A stretch of 64,000 nucleotides of DNA from Pseudofrankia coriaricola (GTDB taxonomy: Bacteria; Actinomycetota; Actinomycetes; Frankiales; Frankiaceae): the NCBI RefSeq assembly GCF_001854805.1, contig NZ_MBLO01000235.1:1-64000 (forward strand), in the 5' to 3' direction. Below the pieces are notes generated by a model. That model saw only the letters and a list, made by a program, of their open reading frames with translations. It ran no database searches and was not told where the DNA came from. Positions 31,559 to 39,906 of the stretch are shown piece by piece; positions within the stretch are counted from its first letter, which is position 1; each line of letters begins with the position of its first letter. The position numbers and the translations under genes were made by a program.

Positions 31559-34500
31559 GTGTTCGACGGGGGTCACCACACCACAGGATCCGCTGATCGG
31601 TGGGACTTCTTTGTCTCCTACACCCAGGCGGATCGTGCCTGGGCCGAGTGGATCTCCTGGCAGCTCGAGGCGGCAGGCTTCCGCGTCCATCTCCAAGCAT
31701 GGGACATGGTGGCCGGGACCAACTGGACGCATGCCATGCAGGACGCCATCCGAGACTCAGCCCGCACCCTGGCCGTGTTGTCGGCTGCATACCTCGACTC
31801 GGCCTATGGAACGCAGGAATGGCAGGCAGCCGTCGCTGCGGACCCGGACAGCGCCCGCCGACGGCTGATTCCGGTCCGAATCGAGGACTGCGACCGCCCT
31901 GGTCTGCTCGGGCAGGTTATCTCGTTCGATTTGTTCGGTATGGCCGAGCACCGCGCCCGCGGCGAGCTGCTGATGAGGGTCCGCGAAGTGATCGCGGGCC
32001 GCGCCAAGCCGACCCATGAGCCCGTCTTTCCCGGTGTGTCTGTCTTGTCTGGACCGGGCGTGACCTCGCCGGCCTTCCCCGGCGCCGAGAGCTATCACAG
32101 CGCGTCGACACAGGACCGGCCGGCGGAATTTCAGGCCCTGCTCATTGGCATCGGCTCCTACGAGGACGAACGGCTCCCCGCACTGCCGTGGCTGTCGGGC
32201 ATGCTCGACAGCGCGGCGGAGCGTTTGGAGTCCGTCGGCTACCGCACCGAAATCCACGATCGCTCCCGGTCGGGCGCGAGCGCCGTGAAAGCGGCTGTCC
32301 ACGGTTTTCTTCGCAGCGCCGCGGCCGGCTCCACCCTGCTTCTCCTTCTTGCGGGAAACGCGGTCCATCGCGCTGCGCGGGGCGCGGACGTTGGCCGCGA
32401 CTTCCTTGTTCCTGCGGACGCCACCGTGGGATACCAGCCCTTCTGGGACCTGTGCGTGCCTGTCGACTGGTCCGGACCGCTCGCCCACACCGCAGCCGCT
32501 CGGGTGCTGGTGCTCGTCGACGGCATCACCGAGTACGACGACGTCGTCTGCGGTGCGGTCACGGACCTGGGCTGGGCAACCGGCCGCATCGAGCCCGCGC
32601 CCGGAGTCGACGTCGCTTACGTCTACCGCAGCCGGGCCGCCGGCGGTGGGGGCGACGACGCTCCCGATCCTGCGGCTCGCCCCTCGCTCACGCGCGCGCT
32701 GATCGACGTGCTCGCGACCCGCCCGCTGCCTCGGACACTAGCGGATTTGCACGCGGCGCTCGAAGGCGTCATGGCGAGTCCCGCGCCGGGTTCTGGGGCC
32801 GGTAGCGCATCGGATGGTCGGCTCGCCGTCTTTGACCAGCCGAACGCGCAGGGTAGACCTGCCTCGGGCAGGGACGACGGCGCGGGCACAGATCAGTGCT
32901 GTCTGCTCCGTCCACTGTCACCCTGCGACCCGCTCCGCTTCCTCCCCTTCCCCGCGCTGCCCGACGAAGACGCCGCGGATCCTCCTCCACACGCCTGGAC
33001 TACGGCCGCCGAACACCATCGCGCCTGGGAGCGCACAGCCGACACCCTCGCGACCGCCGCGCTTCGGGCTGCCACCGGCGACCTCGTGGACCGGCTTGGC
33101 CGGGCACACCACACTGCGGCCGAGGTTCTCGCCGGCGATCCTTGGCACGATCCCGATCTCGCCCGTCGGATGGCGCGCCGCGTCGAGTTCCTCATAGGCA
33201 AACTGCCCGCCGGGCCCGAGGAGCTGTCCGCCGCTGAGGCGGCGTTGCTCGTGGTCGGGCCCTACCTGCATCAGACCGTCTGGACGGTTCTCGTCGCCCA
33301 GGCAACGGTCGCTCATCCTGGCTGGACCGATGATCTGACCGGCCGAGCCGAACGCGCCGACTTTGACGCGTTCACGACCGGCCACCCCCGGCTTGTCCGC
33401 CGGATCGAGAGGGCCGGGCTAGCGGGTGACCAGCCCGCGGCCTCGGCCGTCACCTGGTGGCTCGCGCACAAATGGTGCGAGTCTCATGTGACTGCCCGCT
33501 GGGAGAACGTACTACTAGAGCTGCTCCCCGGCGTAACCGCTGAAGGCGGCCAGGAGAGCCTCGCGGCCGAGGTGTTCCGGACGGAACGGCTGGCAGAGAT
33601 CCTTACCGCGCTGCGCGCGACGGCCACGTTCCTGAACCAGTCGGGGCGGGTCGGGGCGCTGCGGGACGTGGTGATGGTCGCTCCGGCGACGAGTGAGGAG
33701 ATGCCGCTACGGGAGCGGCTCGTCGGCTACCTCCTCGCGATCGGGCAGAAGATGGCGCTGGAGCTGGCGGCGCTGCCGGCCGTCCTTGTCGAGCACCTCG
33801 GCGTCGCGGACGCTGTCGACCTGACGGACGTCCAAACGGCGCTGCGGCGCGCTCAGTGGCAGGGCAGAGGCCGCTCCACCCGCGCCCTCGCGGTCGAGTG
33901 CCGCCACCCGGCGCTGCAGGTCGCCCTGGAACGGCACACCGCGGGACTCGACGCCCTCCTCGCGGAGGCCCATCGCGCGACCGCCGAGATCCCGGCGCTT
34001 GCAGGGCTGCCCACCCATGCCACGGCCGATGGCGTCCGCGCCACCGAGATCGATGGCCACCCCAGCTACACTTCCGCCGGCGCGCAGTTCCGCCTCGCGG
34101 AGGACCGGGTGCAGGAACTGCTCATGGGCGAACAGCTCTATGAGAACCGCGCGCTCGCGGTACGCGAGCTTTACCAGAACGCGCTTGACGCCTGCCGCTA
34201 CCGTCGCGCCCGCACCGAGTATCTGGCCAGGACCACCGGCCGGCCGTCTTCCTGGACCGGCCGGATCGACTTCCGGCAGGGGTTTGAGCCCGACGGCACG
34301 CCCTACGTTGAGTGCCGTGACAACGGCATCGGTATGGGCTACCGGGAGATCTCCGACGTCTTCGCCGAAGCCGGTACACGGACCGTCGACCTTCCCGAGG
34401 TCGTCGAGGAGATGGGCCGCTGGGCGGCCTGCGACCCGCCAATCGAGTTCCACCCGAACAGCCGTTTCGGCGTCGGTGTGCTGAGCTATTTCATGATTGC

Positions 34501-37500
34501 CGACGAGATCCGGGTCGAGACGTGCCGCCTGGGCCCCGACGGGCGTCCGGGTGAGCTATTGCGCGTCACGATCGCCGGCCCGGGCAATCTCTTCCGCATC
34601 GAGCCGCTGGGCCCGGGGCGGGAGAGCGGCACCACGGTCAGACTCTATCTGAGCCGGGATCCCAAACGGCCGTCGATCTCGTGCGTGGACATCCTGCGAC
34701 GGATTCTTTGGGTTGCCGAATTCGACACGTATGCCGCCGAGGGCGCGGCGCTCGAAAAATGGCCCGCCGGTCGGCTCGCTCCTTCGGCACCCGTGGGGAC
34801 TCTTGACCCGTTCCAGGAACTACTGCGTCGCATGACGACGCAGATCGTCGCGGCCGGTGGTGGCGTATGGTGGTGCAACGGTGTTGGCGCCATCCTCGCC
34901 GATGGGCTATGGGCCGGCGAGGCTATCTTCGGCGTTGTGCTGGATCTGACCGGTCCTTTGGTCCCAGAGTTGTCGGTCGACCGCAACAAGATCCGAAAAT
35001 TGTTGGACGAACCAGCGGTCGATGTCGTGCTTACGGCCGCACTTACCGTCCTGCGGTCGTCCAATGCATTAGAAGTGACGGTCGAATGGTTGACAGCATT
35101 CGCCTATTCGTTCCCTCTGGTGGCCGATGCCTTGGTCGAATTGATGGCTGCGGATGGCGAATCTTGGGCGGGAGTCGGGAAAGGACGTGTGCCTGTTAGT
35201 CGAAGCGGTCTACTCGCCACGGACAGTGCACTCTGGCTCTTCAATCCCCTTAATCGCCCTGCCGCCCGATCGGGTGTTAGCGCGATCTATCCATTCAGAG
35301 TCCCTGACACCATTTTCTTTTCGCGCCTTGCTATCTGGGCGCACGGCGAACCGGGCGGAGACAGCGAACGCGATCACGGACGTCGCGAACGGGTAGTGCC
35401 AAGCGACCTGGAAGTAATTCTGATTGCGAGTTACCGCAATAAGCTCGCGCCTGTAGTTATAAGATCGGATGTCGGCTTCCTAGCCGGTAGTCTGCGAACG
35501 ACGCCGCAGGCGGTCGGTCGGCGAATTCGTCGACTTGGCTTCCAAGTACCCAGCCTGAAGGGCATGGAAACAGCGGACATCTCCGAGCTTGAAAAGACAG
35601 TATTGAGTAGGGACCTTGACGGTCAATCTCCCTTGCTGGGCTGGAGATGGCGCGACGATGGCGTGAGTCCCGGCCACGTCCTCGCAGCTGCGAGTCGCCT
35701 GATGCTACCGCCCGAGGAGATATGCAATCGTCTCGATCTCCTGGGAGTCGCGGTGTGGCCGCCCCTTGTCGGTCCTGTCGCCGTAGTCCCAATGGACCTC
35801 GTTCTGCAGAGCGCCAAGCTGGACGGACGAGGTCCCTGGCTCTCGCCGGGCAGAGTGAGCCGAGCACATGTGCTGCGATCCGCCCTCTACACAGAACTCA
35901 GCCCGGCCGAGGTCTCCGACCGTTTGCATAGGTTCGGCTATCGGGTGCCAAGAGCTGAGGGCCTGGAAGGCATCGTCCTCGGTGAAGGCGATGCACTCAT
36001 CGTGAGTCGGGACACGTCTGACGGGCTGGGCGAGACCCCGGTTCCTACGAGCTATCTCCGCAGCCTGCTACCTGAGGAGCGGGGATCTCGTAGTCACAAC
36101 GTTGACAGGCTCCGCGAGCTTGGATTTCCGGTCGCGAGAACAATTCGTCTACCGAAAGATCCGTCACCAGATTTTGCGGATCATTTTCCGCAAGTCGGGA
36201 AGAGCCACCCACTGTGGACGATGGGGAGCGCCGTAAATCGGGTTCACCTCCTCGGCCTTGCGGGCGTCACCAAGGTCGCTTATCCGGCGTTGATCGAAAT
36301 GCTGCGCGCGGAAGGCTACACCGTGGCTCGCGTTGCCGAGCCGAGAGGATCTCGTGTCGCGCGGCTCGCCGAGATCAGCTCGTTCAGTCTTGAAAAAATG
36401 TTCGCCGGAGGCAGGTGTGAAATTAATGATTTGCTGTATATGGTTGGTGCGGATGGAATTTCGATAGGCGACGTTCTCGCGCTGTTGGAGGAGACTGGAA
36501 TCGCGTTCCCGGAACTTGGTGGCATGGAGATCACGCACGACGACGGCGTAGTGCTGAGCTCGTCATTTACTGGCTGGGCGGATCTTGCCCACGTGGGAAA
36601 TTTCATTCCCGCAGCGCAGGTACACGCTGCTGCGAATCGCCTGCGTCGACCTCCTGGGGAGGTCGCGTCTCGTTTGCGCCAACTCGGGCTGGCGGCGGCC
36701 GACCCAGCAGGGCTGATGGCATCGCCTATTCGCCCGACCGACATCGTCCTGCTGGCGCGAGACTTCGACGACCAGGACGCTTTTGTTCTCGATGCGCGTG
36801 TGCCTGGCGCGCACGTCCTGCGCGCAGCGGCGCAGTCGGGGCAGGAACCGCGCGCCGCCGCCGGCAGGCTCAGCGAGCTCGGCTTTGACGTCGACGCGGT
36901 GAGGGATACGGAGCTGACCGCGGCGGAGGAGCGCACGGTCGTTGACCTGCTCGATGTAACGAATGATCCCTTGCTCAAGCAGGGCTGGGCGGGGCTCAGT
37001 CGGGCCAGCATCTTAGCGACCGCGTTCCGCGACGCGGCTCGGCGCCAGTCGCGCGGTCCGGCGGAGCTGGCGGCGTGGATCGGTGGGCTGGGAGCAGGCC
37101 TCGCCGTCTACGCAGGAGCGAACTTCCCGGATGAGTTGAGCTTTGACGACATCGACCTCCTGACCTGGGCGCTGGACGGCGAGCCGCCGTGGCTGGCGGA
37201 CGACGACATCGGCCTCGGACACGTCCTGGCTGCGGCCGGGATCACCGGCCGGTCGCCAAGCGACATAGCCAGCCGACTCGGGAGCCTCGGCTTCACCCTC
37301 GCCGAGCTTCCTGCCAAGACGCCGGACGACGTGGACGCCGTCGACGTCGTGCTCCTGAGTAAGCATCTTGACGGGAAGGCGCCCCGCCTGACGGACCCAC
37401 GGGTGCCGTTGGCGCACGTTTACCACGCGGCGTGCGTCCTAGCCTGCGACGTGGCCGAGGTCCGGGAACGGTACGAGCGGCTCGGTCTTGACTTGGTGGG

Positions 37501-38143
37501 AGTGCCGAGGGAACTGGACCGGATGGGGCGTGAGCACGCGACGGTCGTATTCCATGCGATGGACACCGCCGGGCCGGACGCTGACCAGCTCTGTCCAGCC
37601 CAGATCCTGGCTGTGGCCCAGTTTACTGGGTGTGACATCGAGACTGTCCGCACCTCGTTCGCCGACCTCGGTCTGTCCGTGCCGGCCTCGGGCACCCTTC
37701 CCGATTTGCCGGCAAGCGCGCTGACTGCCCGGGACGTCATCCTGCTCAGTTCCCGCCTCGATGGACGGGGCCCTTGGCTGCGCGCGGGCGTCGCGCCGGT
37801 CGCCCACGTCATCGCCGCGGCCGGTTACCTCCGCTGGTCGCCCCGTCGTGTCGTCGACAGGCTGGCTGAGCTTGGCTGCGCCGTGCCCAGTCTGGTCGAC
37901 TCCGCACTCGAAACCTTCGTGGACGGCGTGGACCGCCGGCTCGCCGACCTGCTCATCGATTCGGCCGAGGCATTCGTGGACCGGCCGGTCTCACGCGCCG
38001 AGGTGCTGGCCTCATCGTTCCGGTTCCGTTGGACCCCAGCGCGGATCGCCCAGCGCATGATCGAGCTTGGCTTCGCCGTTCCCTGTGCCAGCTCGTTGCC
38101 GTCCCAGGACGCAGCCGATGAGCACCGGACGGGCGGGAGCTAG
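31559..38143 (+). CDS. TIR - inactive caspase-like - HSP90-type ATPase - wHTH-repeat protein
   Basis: A 2,194-residue single-chain protein. Residues 14-150: TIR domain (WDFFVSYTQADRAWAEWISW; conserved NADase-type glutamate E87). Residues about 190-345: caspase-like fold (FQALLIGIGSYEDERLPAL, FLVPADA, VPVDW) with the histidine replaced by N267 and the cysteine by I323. About 450-830: helical region, perhaps an inactive HD-type domain. About 840-1150: HSP90/GHKL ATPase with N box ELYQNALDA (E870, N874), DNGIGM at 921, FGVG at 970 and LSVDRNKIRK near 1139. About 1280-2185: about 14 repeats of 50-70 residues with LDGRGPWL, AHVLRAA and RL-ELGF-VP, like small winged helices. GTG 31559; no ribosome site. 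Probably an NAD-depleting conflict effector gated by an HSP90-like switch; not demonstrated. Confidence 0.85.
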   Translation: MFDGGHHTTGSADRWDFFVSYTQADRAWAEWISWQLEAAGFRVHLQAWDMVAGTNWTHAMQDAIRDSARTLAVLSAAYLDSAYGTQEWQAAVAADPDSARRRLIPVRIEDCDRPGLLGQVISFDLFGMAEHRARGELLMRVREVIAGRAKPTHEPVFPGVSVLSGPGVTSPAFPGAESYHSASTQDRPAEFQALLIGIGSYEDERLPALPWLSGMLDSAAERLESVGYRTEIHDRSRSGASAVKAAVHGFLRSAAAGSTLLLLLAGNAVHRAARGADVGRDFLVPADATVGYQPFWDLCVPVDWSGPLAHTAAARVLVLVDGITEYDDVVCGAVTDLGWATGRIEPAPGVDVAYVYRSRAAGGGGDDAPDPAARPSLTRALIDVLATRPLPRTLADLHAALEGVMASPAPGSGAGSASDGRLAVFDQPNAQGRPASGRDDGAGTDQCCLLRPLSPCDPLRFLPFPALPDEDAADPPPHAWTTAAEHHRAWERTADTLATAALRAATGDLVDRLGRAHHTAAEVLAGDPWHDPDLARRMARRVEFLIGKLPAGPEELSAAEAALLVVGPYLHQTVWTVLVAQATVAHPGWTDDLTGRAERADFDAFTTGHPRLVRRIERAGLAGDQPAASAVTWWLAHKWCESHVTARWENVLLELLPGVTAEGGQESLAAEVFRTERLAEILTALRATATFLNQSGRVGALRDVVMVAPATSEEMPLRERLVGYLLAIGQKMALELAALPAVLVEHLGVADAVDLTDVQTALRRAQWQGRGRSTRALAVECRHPALQVALERHTAGLDALLAEAHRATAEIPALAGLPTHATADGVRATEIDGHPSYTSAGAQFRLAEDRVQELLMGEQLYENRALAVRELYQNALDACRYRRARTEYLARTTGRPSSWTGRIDFRQGFEPDGTPYVECRDNGIGMGYREISDVFAEAGTRTVDLPEVVEEMGRWAACDPPIEFHPNSRFGVGVLSYFMIADEIRVETCRLGPDGRPGELLRVTIAGPGNLFRIEPLGPGRESGTTVRLYLSRDPKRPSISCVDILRRILWVAEFDTYAAEGAALEKWPAGRLAPSAPVGTLDPFQELLRRMTTQIVAAGGGVWWCNGVGAILADGLWAGEAIFGVVLDLTGPLVPELSVDRNKIRKLLDEPAVDVVLTAALTVLRSSNALEVTVEWLTAFAYSFPLVADALVELMAADGESWAGVGKGRVPVSRSGLLATDSALWLFNPLNRPAARSGVSAIYPFRVPDTIFFSRLAIWAHGEPGGDSERDHGRRERVVPSDLEVILIASYRNKLAPVVIRSDVGFLAGSLRTTPQAVGRRIRRLGFQVPSLKGMETADISELEKTVLSRDLDGQSPLLGWRWRDDGVSPGHVLAAASRLMLPPEEICNRLDLLGVAVWPPLVGPVAVVPMDLVLQSAKLDGRGPWLSPGRVSRAHVLRSALYTELSPAEVSDRLHRFGYRVPRAEGLEGIVLGEGDALIVSRDTSDGLGETPVPTSYLRSLLPEERGSRSHNVDRLRELGFPVARTIRLPKDPSPDFADHFPQVGKSHPLWTMGSAVNRVHLLGLAGVTKVAYPALIEMLRAEGYTVARVAEPRGSRVARLAEISSFSLEKMFAGGRCEINDLLYMVGADGISIGDVLALLEETGIAFPELGGMEITHDDGVVLSSSFTGWADLAHVGNFIPAAQVHAAANRLRRPPGEVASRLRQLGLAAADPAGLMASPIRPTDIVLLARDFDDQDAFVLDARVPGAHVLRAAAQSGQEPRAAAGRLSELGFDVDAVRDTELTAAEERTVVDLLDVTNDPLLKQGWAGLSRASILATAFRDAARRQSRGPAELAAWIGGLGAGLAVYAGANFPDELSFDDIDLLTWALDGEPPWLADDDIGLGHVLAAAGITGRSPSDIASRLGSLGFTLAELPAKTPDDVDAVDVVLLSKHLDGKAPRLTDPRVPLAHVYHAACVLACDVAEVRERYERLGLDLVGVPRELDRMGREHATVVFHAMDTAGPDADQLCPAQILAVAQFTGCDIETVRTSFADLGLSVPASGTLPDLPASALTARDVILLSSRLDGRGPWLRAGVAPVAHVIAAAGYLRWSPRRVVDRLAELGCAVPSLVDSALETFVDGVDRRLADLLIDSAEAFVDRPVSRAEVLASSFRFRWTPARIAQRMIELGFAVPCASSLPSQDAADEHRTGGS

Positions 38144-38200
38144 CGTTCCGCGCCGGACGCGTGCTGGGTGCATAGTCCTTTGTCTGTTAAAGCGGCCCGG

Positions 38201-39037
38201 TCAGGGCCTCCCAGCGCCGGGCGCGGGCGCAGGGAACGCCACGACCCGCCCGGTGGGCTGCGCCGGCCCGGGCCCACCCCAGGCCTGGCCGACGACGAAC
38301 AGGCGAGGGTCCTCGCCGCGGCTGAGCGCGCAGGCGAACGCGCCGTGGTCCAGGTCGATCGTGGCCAGCACCTCGCCGCCCTCGCGGACCCGGACGCAGT
38401 GCTGGTTGCCGACGTCGGCGTACCAGACGGCGCCCTCGGCATCCATGCAGATGCCGTCGGGGTGGTCACCGGGCGTCGGCGCCCACACGCGCCGGTCGCC
38501 GAGGCCGCCGTCGGCGCCGATGTCGTAGGCGGTGAGCTGGTTCGCGTACGACTCGGCGACGATGAGCGTCGCGCCGTCCGGGCTGATCGCCATGCCGTTG
38601 GGGAACGCGAGACCGTCGGCGACCTCGTCGACGCAGCCCTCCGGCGTGACGAGCACGACCAGGCCCGGGGCGAAGTCCCCGCCGGGAAAGTCGAAACCGA
38701 TGGTGTTGACGTAGGCGTTGCCCCGGTCGTCGACCACGATCTCGTTCCACGGCTTCTCCGAGACCTTGGAAAGGTCGGCATGCTCGACCAGGGATCCGTC
38801 CGGCTCATGGCGCAGGATCCGCCGCCGCGCCGAGTCCACGACGAGCAGCCGCCCGTCGGGCAGGAAGTCGATGCACATCGGGAACGAGGGGACGGACACC
38901 ACCACCTCGTGGCCGCCGCCGGCGCCGAGCGCGATCACCTGGTTCGCTCCCCAGTCGGAGAACCAGATCCGTCCATCGTGCCAGCGCGGTGACTCACCGA
39001 ACACGACGCCGTCCATCAGCACCTCGGGCGCGCTCAT
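38201..39037 (-). CDS. SMP-30/gluconolactonase-like beta-propeller hydrolase
   Basis: A 278-residue six-bladed propeller of the SGL family. The metal ligands can be placed: the glutamate in FGESPRWHDGRIWFSDWGAN, the asparagine in KPWNEIVVDDRGNAYVNTIG, a second asparagine in FPNGMAISPDG and the aspartate in HPDGICMDAEGAVWYADVGN. These enzymes are lactonases, hydrolysing sugar lactones or related esters in the cytoplasm. The ATG at 39037 follows a purine-rich AGGGAGGGA ribosome site. It converges with the TIR/HSP90 gene, only 57 bases apart. The physiological lactone is unknown. Confidence 0.9.
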   Translation of the reverse strand: MSAPEVLMDGVVFGESPRWHDGRIWFSDWGANQVIALGAGGGHEVVVSVPSFPMCIDFLPDGRLLVVDSARRRILRHEPDGSLVEHADLSKVSEKPWNEIVVDDRGNAYVNTIGFDFPGGDFAPGLVVLVTPEGCVDEVADGLAFPNGMAISPDGATLIVAESYANQLTAYDIGADGGLGDRRVWAPTPGDHPDGICMDAEGAVWYADVGNQHCVRVREGGEVLATIDLDHGAFACALSRGEDPRLFVVGQAWGGPGPAQPTGRVVAFPAPAPGAGRP

Positions 39038-39173
39038 GCCGTCCCTCCCTCTCCCTTTCCTTTCTTCGGTTCTGGGACAGACCGAGCGGGGCGCCGGAAC
39101 TCATCGCTCGTTGTTCAGTGCCCGTTCCTCAGCCATGATCGCGGCGGGGTGTCGCGCGTGCTAGCGTTCGGCC

Positions 39174-39542
39174 ATGAACGCGGGCCGGGTCAGTAGTGCG
39201 GCGCTGATGGTGTCGGGGGCGGCCGGGGTCGTGATGCCGGTTCGGTTTGCCACCGCGCTCGACCTGCCGGCCACGACCGGCCGTGGCCGCGCCGAGACGA
39301 GAGCCGGCCTGGGCGGTACCTACGCGGCTCTCGGCGGATGGGCGCTCGTCAGCCGCGCCCCGGCCGCCCGCACCGCCGTCGGCGTGACCTGGCTGGGCGC
39401 GGCCGCGGCCCGGCTGGTCTCGTTGAAGGTCGACCGCCCGCGCACCGACTGGATCTTCTGGCTCTCCCTCGCCATGGAGGTCGGGCTGGGGACGGCGGCG
39501 CTGGTATCCAGGCCCGAGGCGGGGGAGCTACCGGCCGACTGA
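39174..39542 (+). CDS. small membrane protein, DUF4345-like
   Basis: A 122-residue protein with about four hydrophobic helices (first: SAALMVSGAAGVVMPVRFAT; last: IFWLSLAMEVGLGTAALVS). The arrangement with a polar TRAGLGGTYAALGGW between helices fits small DUF4345-type membrane proteins. The function is unknown. It is divergent from the SMP-30 gene with 136 bases between the starts. The ATG at 39174 has only a weak ribosome site. Confidence 0.7.
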   Translation: MNAGRVSSAALMVSGAAGVVMPVRFATALDLPATTGRGRAETRAGLGGTYAALGGWALVSRAPAARTAVGVTWLGAAAARLVSLKVDRPRTDWIFWLSLAMEVGLGTAALVSRPEAGELPAD

Positions 39543-39906
39543 CGCTCACGGGCCGGCGCGGCGCGGGCGCGCGACCCGCGTGACCGTGTCCGGCGCCCGG
39601 GACAAGGCGGCGTCGCGGTGAGGACCTCGGCCACGGGCCGAGATCCTCCCGTGTAGATCCCCCGCCCAGATCCGTCCGCGGCCGGGCAAGGCCGACCTGC
39701 CGGGAACGTGGCTTGGTCCCCGCACGCGTTGGCGTTGCTCGCGTCGCCGTCGCCCGGTTCCGTGTCGGCCTTCCGTTGTGGCCTGACATCTCCCCAGGTG
39801 ATCATCTTTTCTGTGTGGAGGATTTCCATCCGCTTGTGGCTAGTGCGCGACATCACCGCCTCTACATGCATGTAGCATGCATGTCGACGCCCGCGGAAGG
39901 AAGACC
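39543..39906. other. intergenic region with MarR-type operator
   Basis: Between the small membrane protein and the DHA2 exporter, the last 45 bases hold the palindrome at 39864-39884 and a strong GGAAGGAAG ribosome site. The upstream 300 bases show no gene or repeat. Confidence 0.5.
39864..39884. promoter_or_regulatory. operator palindrome upstream of exporter, MarR candidate
   Basis: ACATGCATG and CATGCATGT form a perfect 9-base inverted repeat around TAG, 22 bases before the exporter ATG. The length and AT/GC pattern suit a MarR dimer, and the MarR gene follows the exporter. It overlaps the likely transcription start, so binding would repress. Confidence 0.7.

Noticed and set aside
32134-32600. 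active caspase-like protease in the conflict protein
   Set aside because: Neither the His of SGHG nor the Cys of D-x-C is present at the aligned positions (N267, I323).
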